Below, piece after piece: positions 27,495-34,531 of a DNA stretch of 64,000 bases. Both the position numbers and the translations under genes were made by a program. Location: contig NZ_JAIWIA010000038.1 of NCBI RefSeq assembly GCF_020176695.1, forward strand, positions 62,001 through 126,000. The letters run 5' to 3'. The stretch comes from Massilia sp. MS-15. GTDB lineage: Bacteria; Pseudomonadota; Gammaproteobacteria; Burkholderiales; Burkholderiaceae_D. Below the pieces are notes generated by a model. It did no database searches, was not told where the DNA came from, and saw nothing but the letters and a program-made list of their open reading frames with translations. Numbering within the stretch: position 1 is the first letter of the stretch; each line of letters begins with the position of its first letter.

Positions 27495-28073
27495 TTGGAG
27501 GGAAGCATCCTCGCCACGCTGGCAAAATGGGCCTTCTTCATGGCCGCCCTGAGCCTGACGATGCGCTGGCTCGGCCGCAGCCGCCTGCGCCCGCGGCCTC
27601 CGGAACAGGCGATGATGCTGGCCTATCCGCCCTCGATGCTGGCGCTGGCCCTCGTCGGCATCCTGTTCTTCTGCGGCGTGACGGTGGCCGCGATGATCTG
27701 GCCCGACCCGCAGCATCCGGTGCTTGCCGTGTGCATGCTGGCGGGCTTCATCCTGCTGCCCGGCGCGCTGCTGGCCGACTATGTGCACGCCCGGCACAGC
27801 GTGTCGGACCAGGGCATGGCGTATGGCCGCATGTCCGGCCGGCGCGGAGCCTTTCGCTGGGACGAGGTGAAGCGCGTCCATTACGGCAAGGCGAGCGGCT
27901 GCTTCAAGCTCGCGCTGCAGTCCGGCGAAACGGTCCGGATCTCGGTATACCTAATGGGCCTGCCGGCCTTCGCGGACTGCGTGCTGCGCCACGTACCGGC
28001 CGCGCGGATCGACCGGGATGCCCAGGCGCTGCTGGCACAGACCGCGCTGGGTAAACCGCCCGGCCTGGCCTAG
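27495..28073 (+). CDS. Membrane protein with C-terminal PH-like segment
   Basis: About 192 residues from a TTG start that follows GGGAG and the DUF885 stop by one base; the ATG at 27540 is an alternative. Three hydrophobic helices fill the first 115 residues. The cytoplasmic C-terminus (MSGRRGAFRWDEVKRVHYGK and CFKLALQSGETVRISVYLMG) resembles the PH-like modules at the end of many small bacterial membrane proteins. Function unknown. It is probably cotranscribed with the DUF885 gene. Confidence 0.65.
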   Translation: MEGSILATLAKWAFFMAALSLTMRWLGRSRLRPRPPEQAMMLAYPPSMLALALVGILFFCGVTVAAMIWPDPQHPVLAVCMLAGFILLPGALLADYVHARHSVSDQGMAYGRMSGRRGAFRWDEVKRVHYGKASGCFKLALQSGETVRISVYLMGLPAFADCVLRHVPAARIDRDAQALLAQTALGKPPGLA

Positions 28074-28192
28074 CCACCGGGCGTGAAAGACGGCGACGGC
28101 TTCGCTCCCAGGGCGTTGCCGCGAGCGCGCTTTGCTCCTACACTGCAGGCACGCTGCCAGTCTTTCGGGAGGGTCTTCCACAGGAGGAAAGC

Positions 28193-28410
28193 ATGGAAAC
28201 GCAGGAAATCTACCGCGGGCGCCTCATCGACCACATCCAGCTGGTGGTGCGCACGCCAGCGCCGCCGCACAGGGCGTGCTGACCGGGCGCCACCACCTGG
28301 CCTTCCAGGCGCGCGACCGCAAGATGGTGAATGCCTTCTATTGCCCGGCCTTGGCCGCCGGTGGCCGCGACAACGGCCGTCCCGGCGAGCGCGCCCTACG
28401 TGCGCATCAG
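28193..28410 (+). pseudogene. Decayed VOC-family (glyoxalase/bleomycin-resistance) gene
   Basis: A normal-looking start (AGGAGG, then ATG) opens with METQEIYRGRLIDHIQLVV, the first beta strand of a VOC protein including its metal-binding His, but stops at codon 30 (TGA at 28280-28282). The frame offset by one then reads AAQGVLTGRHHLAFQ followed by MVNAFYCPALAAGGRDNG, which is the second half of the VOC module. The two parts are adjacent, so about 35-40 residues between them have been deleted with a frame change. After GRPGERA the similarity ends where more conserved sequence would be expected. This is a remnant, not an active gene. The 120 bp before it hold its former leader. Confidence 0.75.
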
Positions 28411-28439
28411 CTTCCAGGGAAAGCCGCTATACTGCCCGG

Positions 28440-29273
28440 ATGCGCATCCAGCTTTTTTCAGACCTGCATCTCGAACGCTACCCCCATTTCATCCCTGTCG
28501 TACACGATGACACCGAGGTGGTCGTGCTGGCCGGCGACATCGGCTCCTATCAGGACGGCTCGCGCCTGGAGGACCAGGATTTCGGCCTCGGACGCTTTTC
28601 GCCCCGGCGTCCGGGCGCCGGCCGCGCGCGCGTGCTGTACATCCCCGGCAACCATGAATTCGACGGCCTGGAATACGACGAGGCCTATGCGCGCCTGCGC
28701 GCCACCTGTGCCCGGCTCGGTATCGAATGGCTGGAGCGCGCGACCCTCGTCATCGACGGAGTGCGTTTTGTCGGCACCACCCTGTGGAGCGACTTCGATG
28801 CGCTGGCGCTGAAGGAACAGGATCTGGGCAAGCAATTGCAGCGGCGCGAAAAGGCCTTCCGCGCGGCGAACTATTACTTGTCGAAGAACACCACCCTGAA
28901 GCAGGGCGAGAAGGTGCTGGCGGAAGGCATCCGCGCCATGTCGCTGGCATGCCAGGACTGGTTGCGTTCGGCGCTGGCGGCGCCTTTCGATGGGCCTACC
29001 GTGGTAGTGACCCACTTCGCCCCCAGCCTGCAAAGCGCCGACCCGCGCTATGGCCTGACGCCGGGCACCGCGGGCTTCTGCAATGCGCTGGATGGCTTGT
29101 TCCCGCAAGCGGCCCTGTGGATGCACGGCCACCTGCACTGCACGAACGACTACGTGGTGAGCGGCAGTGAAGCGGGGCGGCCCTGGTCCTGCCGCGTGGT
29201 GGCCAATCCGCTCGGCTACCTCAGCAAGGGCGAACAGGAAGCCTTCCGCCCGCAGCTCGTCATCGAGGTCTGA
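28440..29273 (+). CDS. Calcineurin-like metallophosphoesterase
   Basis: A 277-residue metallophosphoesterase. The five family motifs are visible: FSDLHLE, VVLAGDIGSY, YIPGNHEFDG, VVVTHFAPSL and LWMHGHLHC. These bind two metal ions and act on phosphomonoesters or diesters. No signal peptide, so it is cytoplasmic. The ATG lies just after the VOC remnant; the upstream open frame overlaps that remnant and was not used. Convergent with the fnr gene, 8 bp apart. The substrate is not predictable. Confidence 0.92.
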   Translation: MRIQLFSDLHLERYPHFIPVVHDDTEVVVLAGDIGSYQDGSRLEDQDFGLGRFSPRRPGAGRARVLYIPGNHEFDGLEYDEAYARLRATCARLGIEWLERATLVIDGVRFVGTTLWSDFDALALKEQDLGKQLQRREKAFRAANYYLSKNTTLKQGEKVLAEGIRAMSLACQDWLRSALAAPFDGPTVVVTHFAPSLQSADPRYGLTPGTAGFCNALDGLFPQAALWMHGHLHCTNDYVVSGSEAGRPWSCRVVANPLGYLSKGEQEAFRPQLVIEV

Positions 29274-29281
29274 GGCGGCGC

Positions 29282-30496
29282 TCAGCCCATCGGGCTGCAG
29301 GCATCGACGCCGGCCGCCAGCGCCTTCAGCTTGGCCGGATCGAGCAGGGTGACTTCGCGCTTGTCGACCTGCAGCCAGCCCTGTTTCTTGAAGCGCGACA
29401 GCAGCCGGCTCACGCTCTCGATGGTCAGGCCCAGGTAGTTGCCGATGTCCTCGCGCGACATGCGCAGCTGGAAGCTGTGCGCCGAATAGCCGCGCGCGGC
29501 GTAGCGCGCCGACAGGTTGACCAGGAATACCGCGAAGCGCTGTTCGGCACGCATGTTTCCGAGCAGGAGCATGACGTTCTGCTCGCGCGTGATTTCCTGG
29601 CTCATGATGCGGTGGAAGTGGCGCAGCAGGGCCGGCACCTCGCCGAACAGCTCTTCCAGGCGCGAGAACGGAATCTCGCACACTTCGCTGTCTTCCAGCG
29701 CCACCGCGTCGCAGTGGTGGCTGCCGCTGATCGCGTCCATGCCCAGCAGTTCGCCGGCCATCTGGAAGCCGGTGATCTGGGCTTCTCCAGCCGCGTTCAG
29801 CTGGTAGGTCTTGAAATGTCCGAAGCGCACCGCGTACAGGTTACGGAAGGGCTCGCCAGCTCCGTACAGGCGCTCGTCGCGCGCCAGGCGCCGGCGGCGG
29901 CCGATGATCTGGTCGAGGCGGGTGATATCGGCGTCTTCGAGTCCCATTGGCAGGCACAGCTGGTGCATGCTGCACGCGCTGCAGCTGGTCTTGAGGGTCT
30001 GGATGGAGACCGGTGCGTCGCCGGGCAGCGGGATGGCTTGGTTCATGGGCTGGAATGGAGTGCGGACGCAGTCATTATAGATGGCTGCGACCGGTTCGGG
30101 CGAACCGGACAGCAGCAGGCCGATCGTGGCGGACACGGCCAGCTCGCCCGCCAGCGTATCCAGGCTGCGCGGCGCCGTGCCGGCCGTGGCCGCCTCGGCC
30201 CTCTCCGCCGTCGCCTGCAGTGCTGCCAGCGCGCGTGCCACTACCATGTCGCCGGCCACCTGGCGCAGGAAGCCGAGCGCCACCGGACTGCCGCTGCGGC
30301 GCGCCAGGCCGCCCAGGCCGGCCAGGGCGGCGCGCTTGGCGGCGAACACGGCGTCCCCTGCGAGCGGACTACCGACCAGCTCGATCAGGGGCTGGACGGC
30401 GGCCTCGCCGCCACAGCTTGCCAGCGTGGAGACGATCCGCGCCAGGCATTGCGCGCCGGCGTCCGGCCCGGCCACCTCATCGTGCTCGTTCCTCAT
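29282..30496 (-). CDS. fnr: FNR-type oxygen-sensing regulator with in-frame N-terminal helical extension
   Basis: The C-terminal 254 residues (from an internal ATG at 30046) are a canonical FNR: N-terminal cluster cysteines in SCSACSMHQLC, the fourth ligand in VCEIPF, a cAMP-receptor fold, and the recognition helix TIESVSRLLSRF with the Glu/Ser/Arg triad that reads TTGAT. The frame continues upstream for 150 codons to an ATG with a good Shine-Dalgarno (AGGGAG, spacing about 6). The extra part is Ala/Leu-rich and helical (AALAGLGGLARR; ARALAALQATAERA), like HEAT repeats, and has strong coding-type third positions. The internal ATG has no Shine-Dalgarno, but a TATAAT lies 28 bp before it. Both a fused 404-residue protein and a separate FNR are possible. 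FNR function itself is secure, and its targets are present in this window. Confidence 0.88.
   Translation of the reverse strand: MRNEHDEVAGPDAGAQCLARIVSTLASCGGEAAVQPLIELVGSPLAGDAVFAAKRAALAGLGGLARRSGSPVALGFLRQVAGDMVVARALAALQATAERAEAATAGTAPRSLDTLAGELAVSATIGLLLSGSPEPVAAIYNDCVRTPFQPMNQAIPLPGDAPVSIQTLKTSCSACSMHQLCLPMGLEDADITRLDQIIGRRRRLARDERLYGAGEPFRNLYAVRFGHFKTYQLNAAGEAQITGFQMAGELLGMDAISGSHHCDAVALEDSEVCEIPFSRLEELFGEVPALLRHFHRIMSQEITREQNVMLLLGNMRAEQRFAVFLVNLSARYAARGYSAHSFQLRMSREDIGNYLGLTIESVSRLLSRFKKQGWLQVDKREVTLLDPAKLKALAAGVDACSPMG
30074..30079 (-). promoter_or_regulatory. Candidate internal -10 (TATAAT) before the FNR core
   Basis: A perfect TATAAT on the minus strand 28 bp upstream of the internal FNR start. 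No convincing -35 is seen at 16-18 bp. The surrounding codons have weaker GC bias than the rest of the extension, which would fit an old intergenic promoter now inside an open frame. Confidence 0.35.
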
Positions 30497-30799
30497 GCCA
30501 GCTCCCTATGCGCCCAGGACCAAATGCGGACCCAGCCTGCGTACCCATCACTGGCGGCTGGAAGACCGGGCCACTATAGCCGAATGCTGGCGCTCTTTCC
30601 CGGCAGTATTGCCTCTGGTTAAGGTGGATCAGGGCGGCGCATGGTGCCAGTCCTGCTTGCCGTCGCCAAGGAAACCCAACAGCCCAAGCGTGCGCACCCG
30701 CCGTCCGTGCTAGATTCTGCCCACACGACGGCAGCATTGGACACGCTGCGAACAACAGCGCAGCAAGACGGCAATACACGACCAGCAGGAGGAGTCCGC
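30497..30799. other. Divergent fnr / cyd intergenic region
   Basis: About 300 bp separating two divergent genes. Weak -10 candidates are TATAGT on the minus strand (30573-30578) toward fnr and TAGATT (30711-30716) toward the oxidase operon, each without a good -35. No FNR consensus box is seen; TTAAG-GTGG-ATCAG at about 30619 has too many mismatches. The oxidase Shine-Dalgarno (AGGAGGAG) lies at the right end. Confidence 0.4.
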
Positions 30800-32251
30800 A
30801 TGTTCGGTTTGTCCGCCCTGGACCTGGCGCGGGTGCAGTTTGCGTTCACGATGTCCTTCCATATCCTGTTTCCGGCCATTACCATCGGGATGGCCAGCTA
30901 CCTGGCCGTGCTCGAGCTGTGCTGGCTGCGCACGGGGCGCCAGGTGTATGTCGACCTCTACCATTATTGGCTCAAGATCTTTGCCGTCACCTTCGGCATG
31001 GGCGTGGTGTCGGGCATCGTGATGGCTTACCAGATCGGCACCAACTGGAGCTACCTGTCCGAATTCGCCGGCAGCATCCTGGGGCCGATCCTGTCCTACG
31101 AAGTGTTGACCGCCTTCTTCCTGGAAGCGGGCTTCCTGGGCGTGATGCTGTTCGGCTGGACCCGTGTCGGCCCCGGCCTGCACTTCGCGTCCACCTGTGC
31201 GGTGGCGCTCGGCACCCTGATCTCGGCCACCTGGATCCTGGCCGCCAACAGCTGGATGCAGACCCCGCAGGGCTATGCCATCGAGGGCGGGCGCATGGTG
31301 CCGGCCGACTGGCTGGCGATCGTGTTCAATCCGTCCTTTCCCTACCGCCTGGTGCACATGGTGATCGCGGCCTACCTCACCACGGCCCTGATCGTGGGCG
31401 CGTCCGGCGCCTGGCAGCTGTTGCGCGGGCGCGACAATCCGGCGGTCCGCAAGATGCTGTCGATGGCCATGTGGATGATCCTGGTCGTGGCCCCGATCCA
31501 GGCCGTGGTCGGCGACTTCCACGGCCTGAACACCCTGAAGCACCAGCCGGCCAAGCTGGCGGCGATGGAGGGCCACTGGCAGAACGAAGGCGGGCGCGCC
31601 ATCCCGCTGCTGCTGTTCGGCGTGCCCGACATGGAGCAGGAACGGACGAACTACGCGGTCGGCATCCCGCACCTGGGTAGCGTGATCCTGACCCATAGCT
31701 GGAACGGGCAGATTCCCGGGCTCAAGGACTTTCCGCGCGACCAGCGTCCGAACTCGCTGATCGTGTTCTGGAGCTTCCGCCTGATGGTGGGCCTGGGCCT
31801 GTTGATGATCGCGCTCGGTGCCTGGAGCCTGTGGCTGCGGCGCAAGCGCGATGGCGAGGCGCGCCTGTGGCATGCGCGCGCCTTCCTGCGCTTCGCGCTG
31901 TGGATGGGGCCGGCGGGGCTGGTGGCGATCCTGGCCGGCTGGACCACCACCGAGGTGGGGCGCCAGCCCTGGGTGGTGTACGGGGTGCTGCGCACCGCCG
32001 ATGCCGTGTCGCCGCACGGCGCCGGCCCGCTGGCCCTGACCCTGGCCCTGTTCGTGGTGGCCTACCTGTTCGTGTTCGGCACCGGCACCGTGTACGTGCT
32101 GCGCATGATCCGCAAGGGGCCGCAGCGCTTCGAGCTGCAGCGTCCGCCCGAGGGCGGCCCCGGAGAGGAACGCACGCCGATGCGGCCGCTGTCCGCGGCC
32201 GACGTGGGCAACGACGACGACCTGTCCGAGGACGGCAGGGGAGGGCGCTGA
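30800..32251 (+). CDS. cydA: Cytochrome bd-type quinol oxidase subunit I (CIO-like)
   Basis: A 483-residue subunit carrying the haem sites of a bd-type oxidase, which oxidises quinol and reduces oxygen without proton pumping. The proximal His of the high-spin haem lies near the start (ARVQFAFTMSFHILFP). GWTTTEVGRQPWVVYG, the conserved WxxxExGRQPW motif, is in the C-terminal half. The Q-loop is short, as in cyanide-insensitive (CioA) oxidases. Start chosen at the ATG after AGGAGGAG; the open frame upstream lacks family similarity. It shares an operon with cydB, 2 bp apart. Confidence 0.94.
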   Translation: MFGLSALDLARVQFAFTMSFHILFPAITIGMASYLAVLELCWLRTGRQVYVDLYHYWLKIFAVTFGMGVVSGIVMAYQIGTNWSYLSEFAGSILGPILSYEVLTAFFLEAGFLGVMLFGWTRVGPGLHFASTCAVALGTLISATWILAANSWMQTPQGYAIEGGRMVPADWLAIVFNPSFPYRLVHMVIAAYLTTALIVGASGAWQLLRGRDNPAVRKMLSMAMWMILVVAPIQAVVGDFHGLNTLKHQPAKLAAMEGHWQNEGGRAIPLLLFGVPDMEQERTNYAVGIPHLGSVILTHSWNGQIPGLKDFPRDQRPNSLIVFWSFRLMVGLGLLMIALGAWSLWLRRKRDGEARLWHARAFLRFALWMGPAGLVAILAGWTTTEVGRQPWVVYGVLRTADAVSPHGAGPLALTLALFVVAYLFVFGTGTVYVLRMIRKGPQRFELQRPPEGGPGEERTPMRPLSAADVGNDDDLSEDGRGGR

Positions 32252-32253
32252 GC

Positions 32254-33261
32254 ATGGGCATCGACACCACCGTCATCTGGGCAGTGATCATCTTCTTCGC
32301 CGTCTTCATGTACGTGCTGCTGGACGGCTTCGACCTCGGCATCGGCCTGCTGTTTCCCTTCACGCCGAAAAAGCGCGACCGCGACACCATGATGAACACC
32401 GTGGCCCCGGTCTGGGACGGCAACGAGACCTGGCTGGTGCTGGGCGGGGAAGGTCTGCTGGCCGCCTTCCCGGTGGCCTATTCGATCATCCTGTCAGGAC
32501 TCTACCTGCCCCTGATCTTCATGCTGGTGGGGCTGGTGTTCCGCGGCGTGGCCTTCGAGTTCCGCTTCAAGGCCAAGGAGCACGAACGGGGACGCTGGGA
32601 TGCCGCCTTCATCGGCGGCTCGGTGGTGGCAGCCTTCTTCCAGGGCGTCGCGCTGGGCGGCTTCCTGGACGGGATCGCCGTGTCCGGGCGCAGCTATGCC
32701 GGCGGGCCGCTCGACTGGATCGCTCCCTTCCCGCTGCTGGCCGGCGCGGGCGTGATGGTCGCCTACACGCTGCTGGGCGCCACCTGGCTGGTGATGAAGA
32801 CCGAGGGCGAACTGCAGGCGCGCATGGTGCAGGTGGCACGCCCCTTTGCCCTGCTGCTACTGGCCGCCATCGTCGTCGTCAGCATCTGGACCCCGCTGCG
32901 CGACCCGGCGGTGGCCGAGCGCTGGTTCAGCTTTCCGAACATCGTGCTGCTGGCGCCGGTGCCGGTGCTGGTGCTGGTCTTCATCGTCCTGCTGTTGCGC
33001 TCGCTCAAGCGGGACCCGCACCGGGTGCCATTCGTGGCGGCCCTGGCCCTGATCTTCCTCGGCTACACCGGCATGGCGATCAGCATCTGGCCGCACATCG
33101 TGCCGCCCGCGATCTCGATCTGGGAAGCGGCCTCGCCCCCGAGCAGCCAGGGCTTCGCGCTGGTCGGCACCCTGTTCATCCTGCCCGTCATCCTGATGTA
33201 CACGGGCTGGTCGTACTGGGTGTTCCGGGGCAAGGTCAAGGCCGACGCGGGGTACCACTGA
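32254..33261 (+). CDS. cydB: Cytochrome bd-type quinol oxidase subunit II
   Basis: A 335-residue polytopic partner of CydA. Family landmarks are the N-terminal VLLDGFDLGIGLLFPF and WDGNETWLVLGG, and the C-terminal GWSYWVFRGKV. About eight or nine helices are apparent. The start lies 2 bp after the cydA stop. The stop overlaps the next small gene by one base. Confidence 0.94.
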   Translation: MGIDTTVIWAVIIFFAVFMYVLLDGFDLGIGLLFPFTPKKRDRDTMMNTVAPVWDGNETWLVLGGEGLLAAFPVAYSIILSGLYLPLIFMLVGLVFRGVAFEFRFKAKEHERGRWDAAFIGGSVVAAFFQGVALGGFLDGIAVSGRSYAGGPLDWIAPFPLLAGAGVMVAYTLLGATWLVMKTEGELQARMVQVARPFALLLLAAIVVVSIWTPLRDPAVAERWFSFPNIVLLAPVPVLVLVFIVLLLRSLKRDPHRVPFVAALALIFLGYTGMAISIWPHIVPPAISIWEAASPPSSQGFALVGTLFILPVILMYTGWSYWVFRGKVKADAGYH

Positions 33262-33389
33262 TGGCCGGCCGGCGCGAGTGGATGCGCAGGCTGGGGTGGC
33301 TGGCCGCCCTGTGGCTGGGCGGCGTGTCGGCGCTGGCGGCGGTGGCCTATGCGCTGCGCATGCTCATGCACGCGCTCGGGATGCACTAG
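33261..33389 (+). CDS. DUF2474-like small membrane protein of the bd oxidase operon
   Basis: A 42-residue protein with one membrane helix (about LGWLAALWLGGVSALAAVAY), preceded by a basic N-terminus and ending in a Met/His-rich tail (LRMLMHALGMH). The start overlaps the cydB stop (TGATG). Small proteins of this kind (DUF2474, comparable in position to CydX) commonly follow cioAB and are thought to stabilise the oxidase. Confidence 0.8.
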   Translation: MAGRREWMRRLGWLAALWLGGVSALAAVAYALRMLMHALGMH

Positions 33390-33422
33390 CGGGACGACGA
33401 CGGGACGACGACGGGACGGCAG
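33390..33422. repeat. 11-bp tandem direct repeat
   Basis: The unit CGGGACGACGA occurs twice in tandem, followed by a partial third copy, directly after the bd oxidase operon. It may be a slippage product. No terminator-like hairpin accompanies it. Confidence 0.6.
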
Positions 33423-33521
33423 GGCGCCATCCGTCGGCGCGGGCCGGTCAACCGTGCGCGGTCCGCCGCATAGGAGGACTACACTGGCCATGACCCTTTG
33501 CTAACACAGGAGAGCAGCACC

Positions 33522-34226
33522 GTGTCCCTTTCCGAGGCGCCCCAGGTCGGCCATCCTTCCGCTCCAGCCGCGCCCGCCGCAGTGCCAGTCGCGCTTGCGC
33601 TTTCCGGCGAAGACCAGGCGCGCGCGGACCTGTACGCCCTGCTGGCACGCCTGCTACTGGCGGCGCCCGATACGCAGCTGCTGTACGCGCTGGCGCATGC
33701 CGATCCGATCGCGGCCGAAGGTGGCGACCCGGCCCTGGAGCAGGCCTGGGAAGCGCTCACGCTGGCGTCCAGCGTGATGGACCCGGCCGCGGTGGCCGAG
33801 GAATTCGACCAGCTCTTCATCAGTGTCGGCACGCCGCCGGTCAATCCCTACGGCTCGCGCTACCTGGCCGGCTACATGAACGACGCCCCGCTGGCCGGGC
33901 TGCGCGCCGACCTGGCGCGCTGCGGCCTGCAGCGGGTGCGCGGCGTGGGCGAATTCGAAGACCACCTGGGCGCGCTGTGCGAGATCATGCGCGTGCTGAT
34001 CGCGGGGGCGCCGGCGCCGCTGGCGATCGCACGCCAGCCGCTGGCGCGCCAGCAGGCCTTCTTCGACGCCCACATCGCACCCTGGTACGCGCGCTGCCTG
34101 GCCGATATCGCGGCAGCCGAGGGGGCAAACTACTACCGGCTGGTCGCGCGCCTGGCCGGCGCCTTCCTCGATATCGAGGCCGAAGCGTTCGTGGTCGGGG
34201 AAGCACTCGCAGAATCACCCGTTTGA
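33522..34226 (+). CDS. TorD/DmsD-family maturation chaperone for formate dehydrogenase
   Basis: A 234-residue all-helical protein of the TorD family, which binds twin-arginine signal peptides and helps molybdenum-cofactor loading. Landmarks are RADLYALLARLLLAAP, the loop EEFDQLFISVGTPPVNPYGS, and the C-terminal FFDAHIAPWYARCLADI. The first 30 residues are Ala/Pro-rich and variable. GTG start with AGGAG upstream; a TTG eight codons earlier is less likely. It heads the formate dehydrogenase operon, so FdhA is the expected client. Confidence 0.88.
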   Translation: MSLSEAPQVGHPSAPAAPAAVPVALALSGEDQARADLYALLARLLLAAPDTQLLYALAHADPIAAEGGDPALEQAWEALTLASSVMDPAAVAEEFDQLFISVGTPPVNPYGSRYLAGYMNDAPLAGLRADLARCGLQRVRGVGEFEDHLGALCEIMRVLIAGAPAPLAIARQPLARQQAFFDAHIAPWYARCLADIAAAEGANYYRLVARLAGAFLDIEAEAFVVGEALAESPV

Positions 34227-34245
34227 GCACAGAAGAGGTACAGGC

Positions 34246-34473
34246 ATGGAACAGCATCCGCAGGACAAGCAAAACGGTGCGCAGGCTGCGCCCGACCGCG
34301 GCCGCCGCGGCTTCCTGAAGGCCGCGCCGCTGGGCGCGCTGGCCGTGGTGGCGGGCAGCGCGCAGGCGGCCGAGGCGCCGGCCGCGGCGCCAGCGGCGGC
34401 ACCCGGGACCAAGCGCGGCTACCACGAAACCGAGCATATCCGCCGCTACTACGAGACCGCCGCCTACTGGTGA
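34246..34473 (+). CDS. Small TAT-signal protein of the formate dehydrogenase region
   Basis: A 75-residue protein with a twin-arginine motif (DRGRRGFLKAAPLG), an Ala-rich hydrophobic stretch and a short conserved tail (KRGYHETEHIRRYYETAAYW). This fits the formate dehydrogenase region TAT target family, found just upstream of fdhA in many proteobacteria. Its role is unproven. It may be exported with or anchored near the FdhA-FdhB complex. Confidence 0.85.
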   Translation: MEQHPQDKQNGAQAAPDRGRRGFLKAAPLGALAVVAGSAQAAEAPAAAPAAAPGTKRGYHETEHIRRYYETAAYW

Positions 34474-34531
34474 TGCGGAAGGCTGCACTGACACATCGGC
34501 GCAAGGCATCGCGCGCAATCGGAGAGCCAGC

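Noticed and set aside
30619..30632. Possible FNR box (TTAAG-GTGG-ATCAG) upstream of the bd oxidase operon
   Set aside because: Both half-sites deviate from consensus, and no -10 lies at the expected distance.
33484..33501. Possible sigma-54 promoter (TGGCC...TTGCT) before the TorD-like gene
   Set aside because: The distance between the GG and GC elements is 12 instead of 10 bases, so it does not meet the sigma-54 spacing.
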